From CAVTLG01 sp963802635 (GTDB taxonomy: Bacteria; Chloroflexota; Ktedonobacteria; Ktedonobacterales; Ktedonobacteraceae), in the NCBI GenBank assembly GCA_963802635.1, contig CAWDJJ010000003.1:186001-250000 (forward strand): DNA of 64,000 nt, in the 5' to 3' direction. A program made the translations under genes and the position numbers. Under the pieces are notes generated by a model. It saw nothing but the letters and a program-made list of their open reading frames with translations. It ran no database searches and was not told where the DNA came from. Of this stretch, positions 56,338 through 64,000 are shown piece by piece; within the stretch, counting starts at the first letter, position 1; each line of letters starts with the position of its first letter.

Positions 56338-58364
56338 GCGTGTGTCCTTTCATTGCTCTTCTGCTCTTCAGTGAACTCGATGATGAGATTGCCAATCGCA
56401 TCAACCCGCACGGCCCACGCATGAGGTACGACGGTGGTCGTGTCATACTGCGTAACAATCGCGGGTCCTGTAAAGGCTTCCCCAGGATGAAGGGCTGCAC
56501 GTTCATAGACTGGTACCTCATGCGTAACCGGACCACTCGCATCGGCAAAAATGACCTTGCGCATCATGACAGGCTGTGGAGTTTGTTCCGCTACCATCTC
56601 TTGTCGCTCCAGCACGGGGCTGGCAACCACACCGCGCGCTTTGAGCCGCACATTGACCACCTGGATACGCTCGTTGGGATCGCTATAGCCAAATCTTCGT
56701 TCATGAGCTACATGAAAATTGTTCGCCGCTTGTACGATATCCCCCTCAAAAGGAATCAGCAGTTCGTATGATTGTCCAAAATAGCGCAGGTCGAGATAGC
56801 GTTCGATGACGATCTGGTCGGTAGAGACGCCTTCCTGCGCTAGATCACTGCGACCTTGCGCTTCTAATACAGCCAATGTAGATGATACCACATCCTGCGC
56901 CTCTTCTGTCAGCACCATCACCGTACGCACATAATCTTTCAGTGTGTCAGCAATCAACATACCAAGAGCCGAGAGCAGTCCCGGTGTAGCTGGGATCAGC
57001 ACACGCGGAATACGCAACGCAGAGGCGAGTTCACACGCGTGCAATGGACCAGCCCCGCCAAAGGCCACAAGTGTGAAGTAGCGCGGATCGCAGCCCCTTT
57101 CAACGGAAATGACGCGAATGGCAGCTTCCATATTGGCGTTAGCAATGCGAATAATGCCCAACGCGGCCTCTTCAACGGAACTACGCAGACGCCGCGCGAT
57201 ACTCGCTATGACCGTCAACGCGCGCTCGACATCCAGAGGCATCGTGCCACCAAGAAATGCCTCGGGGATGAGCCGTCCGAGCACAACATGCGCATCGGTC
57301 ACGGTCGCCTCGACACCTCCATGCACGTACGCAGCCGGTCCAGGGTCCGCACCCGCCGACGCAGGACCAACGCGTAACGCACCACCAAGGTCGAACCAGG
57401 CAATACTTCCGCCACCTGCTCCTACCGTATGAATATCGATCATGGGCAGTTTGGTGGGATAACCGCCGATCTTGCCCTCGGTGGTTTCGGTAATCGCTCC
57501 ATCGACTAAAGCCACATCGGTTGACGTGCCACCAATGTCCAGCGTGATGATGTGCTCAATAGCGGAGGCTTGCGCCACAAACGCCGCACCCACCACGCCA
57601 GCAGCAGGTCCCGAGAGCAATGTGCGCGCCGCCTCACGGCGTGCCATCGTGCCCGAAATGGAGCCACCATTTGACTGCATGATGCGTAGCACGGTCCGCT
57701 CAGACAAAGCCTGTTCCAGTCGTGCCAGATAGCGGTCAATCAATGGTCCAATGTAGGCGTTGAGTACAACAGTACTTGTACGCTCATATTCCCGAAATTC
57801 AGGTATCACCTCGCAGGAGGCCGAGACATATAAGCCAGTTGAGCGGGCAGCCTCAACGACCATTTGCTCGTGCAGAGGGTTTGCGAAGCTAAATAGGAGC
57901 GAGATAGCTATCGCTTCAACGCCAGTCTCCTGTAAGCTTTCCAGCGCGCTTCTCAGAGAGACTTCATCGAGTGGGATCAAGACTTCACCACGCTCATTGA
58001 GCCGTTCCAGCACCTCCACGCGTCGTGCACGAGGCACGAGTGGAGGCATACGCTGGACACGCAGATCATAGAGTTTGGGGCGCGTTTGCCGACCAATCTC
58101 AAGCACATCGCGGAAACCAGAGGTCGTAATCAATCCTGTTAGTACGCCTTTGCGTTCGAGTACCGCATTCGTAGCGACAGTCGAACCATGGACAAGTACG
58201 CGCAGGTCTGCCATGACACCAAGCTCTGTCAGGCCGCCAAGGATTGCCCGTGATGGATCATCCGGCGTCGAGAGCACTTTGTGTACACGCAGTTTACCCT
58301 CCTGCAAAAGCACGATATCAGTGAACGTCCCTCCAGTATCAACTCCGGCAAGTATATTGGTCAT
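56331..58364 (-). CDS. Hydantoinase/oxoprolinase A family protein
   Basis: The 677-residue ATPase subunit has the acetate-kinase-like phosphate loops: AGVDTGGTFTDIVLLQEG at the N-terminus and HIITLDIGGTSTDVALVDGA in the middle, with LLSGPAAGVVGAAFVA, GAGGGSIAWFDLGGALRVGP then ASAGADPGPA, and ARCELAS-like GAGPLHACELASALRIPRVL. It phosphorylates the lactam oxygen so the B subunit can open the ring. ATG 58364 overlaps the stop of the preceding DUF1445 gene (ATGA), so the three genes are one coupled operon. Confidence 0.9.
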   Translation of the reverse strand: MTNILAGVDTGGTFTDIVLLQEGKLRVHKVLSTPDDPSRAILGGLTELGVMADLRVLVHGSTVATNAVLERKGVLTGLITTSGFRDVLEIGRQTRPKLYDLRVQRMPPLVPRARRVEVLERLNERGEVLIPLDEVSLRSALESLQETGVEAIAISLLFSFANPLHEQMVVEAARSTGLYVSASCEVIPEFREYERTSTVVLNAYIGPLIDRYLARLEQALSERTVLRIMQSNGGSISGTMARREAARTLLSGPAAGVVGAAFVAQASAIEHIITLDIGGTSTDVALVDGAITETTEGKIGGYPTKLPMIDIHTVGAGGGSIAWFDLGGALRVGPASAGADPGPAAYVHGGVEATVTDAHVVLGRLIPEAFLGGTMPLDVERALTVIASIARRLRSSVEEAALGIIRIANANMEAAIRVISVERGCDPRYFTLVAFGGAGPLHACELASALRIPRVLIPATPGLLSALGMLIADTLKDYVRTVMVLTEEAQDVVSSTLAVLEAQGRSDLAQEGVSTDQIVIERYLDLRYFGQSYELLIPFEGDIVQAANNFHVAHERRFGYSDPNERIQVVNVRLKARGVVASPVLERQEMVAEQTPQPVMMRKVIFADASGPVTHEVPVYERAALHPGEAFTGPAIVTQYDTTTVVPHAWAVRVDAIGNLIIEFTEEQKSNERTHAW

Positions 58365-59173
58365 AGTTTTTTCTCCTCCAGGTTCGAGCGCTGGTAGATT
58401 GTGGTGTCGGTCAAGTCTGTAATAAACATATACCCCGGTGAATGGGTAATGGCAACTTCCGGTTTACTTTCCATAATGACGGCCTGAGGGGTTACACCAC
58501 AGGCCCAGAACACCGGAACCTCACCATCTTCCACGGATACCGCATCTCCCCAATCGGGATGTGCCAAATCTGCGATACCTAATGCCGCCGGGTCGCCAAT
58601 ATGTACAGGAGCGCCGTGAGCCAGTGGATACCGGCTCGTAACTTCAACCACACGATCTATCATCGCCGTTGCAATGGGTCGCATTGAAACAACCAGAGAG
58701 CCATGAAGGCGCGGAGTTGCAGTACAAGCAACCGTAGTCTGGTACATGGCGACATTCTTGCCTTGCGCAAGATGGCGTAGCTGGATACCACTTTCGATGA
58801 GCGCACGTTCAGCAGAGAAGGAGCAGCCGAGTAAAAAAGCGATGAAATCCTCCCGCCAGTATGATAGAAGCTTTGTAGGTTCCTCCACAAGTTGGCCTTT
58901 GTGGTACACACGGTAACGTGAGATGTCGACGCGTAGATCGGCATCTGGTGCCACCTTCATAGGATGGGGATTGCCGGGTGTAGTCACATCCAAAAGAGGC
59001 GTAGCTTGCGAATTATAGCGACAAAACGTTGTGAACTCTTCGGCCCAGGATTGGGGCAGGATGACCAAGTTCGCTTGAACGTACCCTAGAGCCATACCGG
59101 TCGTGGGGCGCTTCCACGCACCAGAACGGATCAACTGGCGAGCTTCTGCCGCGCTGATGTGTACATAATCCAT
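58361..59173 (-). CDS. DUF1445 family protein (D-glutamate cyclase-like)
   Basis: The 270-residue protein shows the DUF1445/YcsI pattern: AAEARQLIRSGAWKRPTTGM then ALGYVQANLVILPQSWAEEF, FCRYNSQATPLLDVTTPGNP, YRVYHKGQLVE, DFIAFLLGCSFSAERALIES and the C-terminal ACGVTPQAVIMESKPEVAIT. Members were called putative hydro-lyases; a mammalian relative is D-glutamate cyclase, which makes 5-oxo-D-proline. Coupling to an oxoprolinase-type pair fits a D-glutamate/oxoproline route here. ATG 59173 follows AAAAGG; it is the first gene of the operon. Confidence 0.85.
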   Translation of the reverse strand: MDYVHISAAEARQLIRSGAWKRPTTGMALGYVQANLVILPQSWAEEFTTFCRYNSQATPLLDVTTPGNPHPMKVAPDADLRVDISRYRVYHKGQLVEEPTKLLSYWREDFIAFLLGCSFSAERALIESGIQLRHLAQGKNVAMYQTTVACTATPRLHGSLVVSMRPIATAMIDRVVEVTSRYPLAHGAPVHIGDPAALGIADLAHPDWGDAVSVEDGEVPVFWACGVTPQAVIMESKPEVAITHSPGYMFITDLTDTTIYQRSNLEEKKL

Positions 59174-59346
59174 GCTATTCACCTTTTCATTCCGAATAGA
59201 AGGGTCGGTCTGTCATGATAAAACTATACCTGATGAGCACTTGTTTCATAAGACCATATGGGGACCAGATAGGGACCAACTATTCGCAATCTTACGAAGC
59301 ATCCTCGTAAAAGCGGACCGAAAGCCGCACACCTGGCTTATCCCAG

Positions 59347-60174
59347 TCAGAGGACATACCAGTATTGTACGCCCGCCTCTTTGAAGAAGGGATCGAGGCG
59401 GCAGGCGAGTTCGGCGAGATGATGACTGGGCACCTGTGGATAGAGATGGTGCTCCAGGTGATAGGTGAGTTCCAGGAAGAGCATGGGAATGATAGTGCCA
59501 CGTAAGGTGTGGGTCTGCTCCAGTGGTGTCTCTCCGAAATCCTTGTGCGGAAGATAGACGGTCAGTAAGGGATAGACCCAACTGCCTATTAGCGCCAGGA
59601 TAGCGTAGACGAGGATGGCAGGCATTGTCCTCCAGCAGAGGATGCCAGTAGTCACGACAATGACGGGCACGAACGCTTCTGCGATTAACCAGACGCGCTG
59701 TCCTGGTCGTTTTTTGTGACGCTGAAAGGCCCACCACCAGAGACGGTAGAGAAAAATAGGCCCATAGCAGATGGCACCCAGCAAACTGATGTGCGCCGGA
59801 TAGCCCTCTGGATCTTCGTCTTCGTCGGCTGGAAAGTATTTGTGGTGCTGAACATGGGTCGTACGGTAGGCATGGCCGCTCTCTAGCAGAACTAATCCCA
59901 TCAGGAAGAGCGCCCATTCTGTCTGACGCGGCTGCAGACCGAGCGTTCTGTGTACGACATCATGCGTAACAGTAACGACGGCAACAAAGATCAGAAAGAC
60001 GATTATTGGAGCAAGCCACCATTGTCTCAAGGAGACAGCAATGCAGTAGCAGACAAGTCCAATGAATGGTCGCGCCAGACTGATCCAGCGCTGACGGCGC
60101 GTGGTCGTCAAAAGGTCGCTACCCAGATCATCGAGGCTGGGAATTGTTTGTGTAGAGAGAGTACGCTCCTGCAT
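59347..60174 (-). CDS. Fatty acid desaturase/carotenoid hydroxylase-type di-iron membrane enzyme
   Basis: A 275-residue membrane protein with several hydrophobic helices and all three His boxes: THDVVHRTLG (HxxxH), HVQHHKYFPADED (HxxHH) and LEHHLYPQVPSHH (HxxHH). They bind two irons for O2-dependent desaturation or hydroxylation. The neighbour is a CrtI-like carotenoid oxidoreductase, which makes a CrtR-type ring hydroxylase or ketolase more likely than a lipid desaturase. ATG 60174 has GGAGG upstream, inside the end of the preceding gene (47-bp overlap), indicating translational coupling. Confidence 0.82.
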   Translation of the reverse strand: MQERTLSTQTIPSLDDLGSDLLTTTRRQRWISLARPFIGLVCYCIAVSLRQWWLAPIIVFLIFVAVVTVTHDVVHRTLGLQPRQTEWALFLMGLVLLESGHAYRTTHVQHHKYFPADEDEDPEGYPAHISLLGAICYGPIFLYRLWWWAFQRHKKRPGQRVWLIAEAFVPVIVVTTGILCWRTMPAILVYAILALIGSWVYPLLTVYLPHKDFGETPLEQTHTLRGTIIPMLFLELTYHLEHHLYPQVPSHHLAELACRLDPFFKEAGVQYWYVL

Positions 60175-61699
60175 GAGTGATGCCTCCGGTAAAGAATGCG
60201 AAAACACGTTGCTGAGTATGCCTGCTAGCAGCATTACGAGCGACTTGCTCAGCAACAATTCTGCTACCAAGGATACAAGCGACCGTGCCAAGACCGGGCC
60301 AGGTGGTATCACCTGCCAGCCAGAAGCCGGGCATGCCTATAGCGTGCGGAATAGCCCGCTGGTTCGCGTTGGCAAGCGTCAGACGAAAGCCTCCCACGGC
60401 CCCACGTGGACGCGAGGTGAAGCGTTGGTAAGTCTGTGGTGTGCCAACTTCGTAGACCAGCGCGTGCTCCGCGAGATGAGGATAAACATGCCTGGCAAGC
60501 GTAACAAGTCTCTCGCCAAGCACCTTTTTTTGCGCCTGATAGCTTTCCGATGATAATCCCTTCCACGCATCCAGGGAGCAATGGGTTGAGATCATCACAC
60601 TGCGATACCCTGCTGGAGCGCTCTCGCTATCGCCGGGCGCAGAAACCGAGATGAACATGTTATTGCCATCACCCAGCGGCTGTGCGTAATGCTGAAGCAA
60701 TTGGTGATGAGTGAAATTGTGATCAGCAACTTCTGTCTCTGGCACGCCTAGAAAGACGACGACCGCTCCTCCTGTCGCGTTGACGTCCCTTCGTATATAC
60801 GGATGCAAGGCACAGGCAACCTGCGTCGGTGCCAAACCAGCAGTCAACTCTGCAGGCAATGCGCTGACTACCTGTGCGGCATGGAACGTTCCCCGCTGTG
60901 TTGTGAGCAGAAAGTTGCCTTGCTCGCCTGTAATCCGCTGGACGCGGCAGCCAACGTGTAATGTACCACCCATAGCACGATAATGGGCAACGAGCTTTTG
61001 CCAGAATCCGCGCATCCCACCGTTTGCACGTGTCAGGCCCGCGCCGCGAATAGTGATGCCGAGTGCCGCATTGATCAACGGTGCCTGCTCCACATTGCTA
61101 TGCACGGTGTCTTCGACCAGCATGGAGAGGAGTCCAATTAACGCACGGTCATCGCGCAATCCAAAAGCACCTAGCGCATCGGCCAGTGTCCAGTTGAGGT
61201 AGCGAACAAGTGGTAGATGCAGTAGTCCCAATGTACGCGTAGCATGGAACATACCTTGCATACTGTGGATCGGCAGTGCCACACCGTCACGGCTGGCCCG
61301 CCAGAAGACAAGCGCGAGTTGATCTAAAAAATGCCAGAATGCCTTGTGTGCCTGAGTATTTCCTAGCGCATTGAGCCGTTCGTTGGCCCACAGCGCCTGC
61401 TGCCGATGGAGCGTAACGACACGGTCCGGTAGCCAGGCGACATAGCCAGGAAGTTGTTCACCCGCGATAGGTGGCATGCCAATACTTGCCAGCCACTCAT
61501 CACCGACACCACCCGTAGCAAAATCGACCAGTGTGGTAGCTCCAACGTCGAACGAGAAGCCTTTCCGGCGATAAAAGCCCGCACAACCCCCTGGTTGTCC
61601 GTGAGCCTCGTACACGATTGTTGAGAAGCCTTGCCGCTGCAAACGGGTCGCCGTCGCCATACCGGCTATTCCTGCTCCGATGATTGCCACATCCTCCAT
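60128..61699 (-). CDS. Phytoene desaturase/CrtISO-like FAD oxidoreductase
   Basis: The 523-residue protein has the FAD dinucleotide fold at the N-terminus (MEDVAIIGAGIAGMATATRL then VYEAHGQPGGCAGFYRRKGF) and the CrtI-type C-terminal FAD motif GMPGFWLAGDTTWPGLGTVA. In between are GMRGFWQKLVAHYRAMGGTL and VVSALPAELTAGL of the carotenoid isomerase/desaturase group. The FDVGATTLVD segment is shared with CrtISO/CrtH-like enzymes. It should act on a carotene in the membrane; whether it desaturates, isomerises or oxidises is open. The ~40-residue tail after AEQVARNAASRHTQ is unusual and overlaps the next gene's start. Confidence 0.85.
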   Translation of the reverse strand: MEDVAIIGAGIAGMATATRLQRQGFSTIVYEAHGQPGGCAGFYRRKGFSFDVGATTLVDFATGGVGDEWLASIGMPPIAGEQLPGYVAWLPDRVVTLHRQQALWANERLNALGNTQAHKAFWHFLDQLALVFWRASRDGVALPIHSMQGMFHATRTLGLLHLPLVRYLNWTLADALGAFGLRDDRALIGLLSMLVEDTVHSNVEQAPLINAALGITIRGAGLTRANGGMRGFWQKLVAHYRAMGGTLHVGCRVQRITGEQGNFLLTTQRGTFHAAQVVSALPAELTAGLAPTQVACALHPYIRRDVNATGGAVVVFLGVPETEVADHNFTHHQLLQHYAQPLGDGNNMFISVSAPGDSESAPAGYRSVMISTHCSLDAWKGLSSESYQAQKKVLGERLVTLARHVYPHLAEHALVYEVGTPQTYQRFTSRPRGAVGGFRLTLANANQRAIPHAIGMPGFWLAGDTTWPGLGTVACILGSRIVAEQVARNAASRHTQQRVFAFFTGGITHAGAYSLYTNNSQPR

Positions 61700-61825
61700 G
61701 AGCCGTATCCTTTCTGTCAGACGGGATACTTATTTCCTTGTAGAAGGATAGGGCTAAAAGCTATGGGGTGAAAGTGCGTGAGCCGATAAACGTGAAGGTG
61801 AGTCTACTCATGCATTTGCGCCTTA

Positions 61826-63052
61826 TTACAGGTGCAGGAGAGAGCAATATTCCATATACATTTCATTGGCAATATCGATCATGATAGCCTGGATCTCATA
61901 TTCTTCAGTTTTATCTTGTAAAGGACTGTCTTCTGAGTACTCCTTTACGATTTCTAACGCTTGTTTAGCATGTAAATATGCCTCTTTAATATCCGATGGA
62001 GGTTTTCCCAGTAGAGCTTTGGCAAGACCTTTATGAGCAGACGATTGCCACAAAGGACTCAACTTCTTCTCTGCTAACTCAAGCTGATCCCGATAATATT
62101 GGCAAGCTTGGGCATACTCTTCCGTCCGCAGTGCCAATTGCCCCAACTTATCATAAATATAAAGTTGTTTGAAAACGTCTTTCGATGCAGGATCAAGTGC
62201 CTGCTTATAAGAAATGAAAGCCGCACTCGTATCCAATCCTAGCTCTGCCAGATCAGCAAGGTAAATGTAAATGTTCTTGCTCATTCTCGCTATATGCAGT
62301 TTTTTAGCAAGATCAGGCTGCAGAGCAAGCTTCAATGCTGTCTCAAAATTTTTCTTAGCATCAGTCCTCTTCTCTGGATCATCTTTAAGCTGCAAGCCTT
62401 CTACTTCTAATAGTAAAGGATGAAGCTCCTCATCAGGATATCTAGTATATATATCTCTCATACGATCTACCCACTTACGGCCATCATTCGTATTGAGGTT
62501 TGCATAGAGGCTATAATAGGCATGAGTTATATAGTAGGCTATCAATGCAGCTTTGTTCCAGCGCTTCAAATGCCTTGCTCTGTTATATGCAATACGACTC
62601 AGGTGAATAAATTCCTTCTGATGCCTGTACCGCAACATAGCTGGGGCGATAAGACTCGTCAGATCCACAATCTGTTGCCGGGCGTTAGCATATATCCGAG
62701 ACATAACGATGAGATCTTCGCCTATACCTTCCCAACTATTCAAATGGTCTAAAACTTCTCTGCCAGCGATATCTTCAAGCTCTGGATCGTATACAAGCTT
62801 TTTTTCTGCCTCATCAATGGATGCTTTGAATTGGATTAATCGATTTTTCTGAAAGTAAAGCGCCAGGTATTTAAATTTAATATCATCTGCTATACTGAAA
62901 AATATAGTTAATACTACCCCAACCCCTATTGCTACACATGCAAGAGGTACATATGGCTTCAAGACATCGGCGGATGCCGATATCACAGTATAGGCAAGGC
63001 TGAGAATCACTCCAAGTAGGGATAGCGCGATACTAATAACTTTCCGCTTCAT
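61826..63052 (-). CDS. Membrane-anchored TPR-like protein
   Basis: A 408-residue protein with two N-terminal membrane helices (VISIALSLLGVILSLAYTVI and YVPLACVAIGVGVVLTIFFS) and a long cytosolic helical region with TPR-like pairs (ARHLKRWNKAALIAYYITHA, LALRTEEYAQACQYYRDQLE, LLGKPPSDIKEAYLHAKQAL). AT-rich and lysine-rich compared with neighbouring genes. It starts 30 bp after the TIR-domain gene on the same strand, so the two form a pair. Function unknown. Confidence 0.7.
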   Translation of the reverse strand: MKRKVISIALSLLGVILSLAYTVISASADVLKPYVPLACVAIGVGVVLTIFFSIADDIKFKYLALYFQKNRLIQFKASIDEAEKKLVYDPELEDIAGREVLDHLNSWEGIGEDLIVMSRIYANARQQIVDLTSLIAPAMLRYRHQKEFIHLSRIAYNRARHLKRWNKAALIAYYITHAYYSLYANLNTNDGRKWVDRMRDIYTRYPDEELHPLLLEVEGLQLKDDPEKRTDAKKNFETALKLALQPDLAKKLHIARMSKNIYIYLADLAELGLDTSAAFISYKQALDPASKDVFKQLYIYDKLGQLALRTEEYAQACQYYRDQLELAEKKLSPLWQSSAHKGLAKALLGKPPSDIKEAYLHAKQALEIVKEYSEDSPLQDKTEEYEIQAIMIDIANEMYMEYCSLLHL

Positions 63053-63081
63053 TAACAGAAAATCCTTTTACTCCGCACCTT

Positions 63082-63837
63082 CTACGTTGCAACATCTTCA
63101 AATTGAGCCGAACTCTGGATAATTTCTTCAGGTACAATGATACCAAGCTCATTAGCAAGTTCCATATATTCACTCAGCATTCCCGGTTTCCGCACTAAAC
63201 TATCTTTAATTGATTTTTGCGCTTTTTGCTTCTCCTGAACATCATTAGAGAGTCGAAAAACATTTTCGTAATCACGCACTATAGCATAGGATCGGAGTAA
63301 ACTACCTTCTAAGTAAGCTAAACGCTTCTTCTTTTCTGCCACATCTTCAGTTTCTGGTGGAGGATTCTGGGGTTGCGGAGTATCTTTGGTTAACTCTGTG
63401 ATCACTTTACGGATACCTTGCGCAACATTAAGGTATGCCACATTACGGTTTGCCCAGAGAGTGATCGGTTTGCCTCCCGTAGGCAAAGGCTGCAATTCGT
63501 CAAGTTGCGTTCCGCGCCAGCTAACAGGACGGACAATAACAGGGATAACTCGAACGTTCCCTGCTTCCTGCCTCTCCAAGGCACGTTGCACCTCATTTTC
63601 AATATCTTCGAAATGGGAGGAAGCTAAAAAGTCTGCGCTGATGAGTAAAAGAATGATACTGGCCTGATCGATATGTTGCTTAATCTGATATTCCCAATTA
63701 CTTCCAGGTATAAACCTATCGTTATACGATGTGAAGATAAGTCCTTGTTTTTCTAGAGGCTGTAAGTGTTTCATAATCTCACTTGCGATTTTTTGGTCGC
63801 GGTGAGAACAGACAATAAAAACCTCTGTTTTGCTCAT
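63082..63837 (-). CDS. TIR domain protein
   Basis: A 251-residue protein with an N-terminal TIR domain (about 140 residues): KTEVFIVCSHRDQKIASEIM, FTSYNDRFIPGSNWEYQIKQ, IDQASIILLLISADFLASSH and EDIENEVQRALERQEAGNVR then VIPVIVRPVSW. A Glu after the SSHF stretch lies where NADase-type TIRs have their catalytic Glu, but activity cannot be judged. A helical C-terminal part of about 80 residues follows a Pro-rich linker and could be a small effector-association domain. The ATG at 63837 has GGGG upstream; an upstream frame to 63882 has no better start. Confidence 0.8.
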   Translation of the reverse strand: MSKTEVFIVCSHRDQKIASEIMKHLQPLEKQGLIFTSYNDRFIPGSNWEYQIKQHIDQASIILLLISADFLASSHFEDIENEVQRALERQEAGNVRVIPVIVRPVSWRGTQLDELQPLPTGGKPITLWANRNVAYLNVAQGIRKVITELTKDTPQPQNPPPETEDVAEKKKRLAYLEGSLLRSYAIVRDYENVFRLSNDVQEKQKAQKSIKDSLVRKPGMLSEYMELANELGIIVPEEIIQSSAQFEDVAT

Positions 63838-64000
63838 TTGAAGCGCCCCTATATCTGTCTTTCCTGTATAACCCTCATACAACTATATCACCCCACAATC
63901 ACTTGACTATGTACCACTGCAAAGTAGATCAAAAATGAAGATAGCTCCTTACTAGCACTTCCATGTTGATCATACACACAAAAGCCGGAAAAGTCAACTG

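Noticed and set aside
1..64000. CRISPR arrays, tRNA or rRNA genes, prophage modules
   Set aside because: No regularly spaced direct repeats with unique spacers, no cloverleaf-like or rRNA-like segment, and no capsid, tail or integrase genes were recognised.

Overview
The window looks like a chromosomal segment of a Ktedonobacteria-type Chloroflexota bacterium. This is inferred from gene content: XRE/GAF and XRE/NB-ARC regulators, a stand-alone IscB nuclease like those described from Ktedonobacter, an exopolysaccharide operon with a polyprenyl glycosylphosphotransferase, large secreted and membrane proteins, and many insertion sequences. GC content is moderate (by eye about half). No rRNA, tRNA or CRISPR array was recognised.

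Layout. 1-9.1 kb: 3' end of a probable alpha-amylase-family enzyme, a repeat-rich hypothetical protein, a phosphotransferase with a DUF169 protein, a deleted alpha/beta-hydrolase, an RNase H protein, an XRE-GAF regulator and a potassium channel. 9.1-17.4 kb: transketolase, luciferase-like oxidoreductase, a frameshifted secreted GH16 glucanase and a large membrane glycosyltransferase. 17.6-24.2 kb: a frameshifted NACHT NTPase, a secreted serine protease and a cobalamin-binding-type protein. 24.7-28.3 kb: rpsP-khpA-rimM and pyk. 28.6-31.5 kb: a compact RiPP cluster (precursor, ATP-grasp ligase, PCMT-type methyltransferase) sitting inside a broken GNAT acetyltransferase gene. 31.6-36.3 kb: an XRE-TPR regulator, then a translationally coupled operon of a methyltransferase, three paralogous small HTH-like proteins and a coiled-coil protein. 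36.7-44.8 kb: an exopolysaccharide operon ending in a Wzz-like and a degenerate BY-kinase gene, followed by IscB with a strongly folded upstream omega-RNA. 44.9-49.6 kb: a hydroxyacid dehydrogenase, a GntR regulator with a perfect palindromic operator, an amidohydrolase, a Rieske protein and an ATP-grasp protein. 49.7-54.7 kb: an IS4-family element, and an NB-ARC regulator split by an ISAs1-family element with an exact 9-bp target duplication. 54.7-59.2 kb: a hydantoinase/oxoprolinase B-A plus DUF1445 operon. 59.3-61.7 kb: a desaturase/hydroxylase and a CrtI-like oxidoreductase. 61.8-63.8 kb: a TIR protein and a membrane TPR protein.

Two points stand out. The graspetide-type cluster replaces the middle of a GNAT gene, so it looks recently mobile. 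Eight host genes carry a frameshift, and every one shifts in the same direction, as if a single base had been added; this is either insertion-biased sequence error or real decay, and it affects how the split genes should be read.
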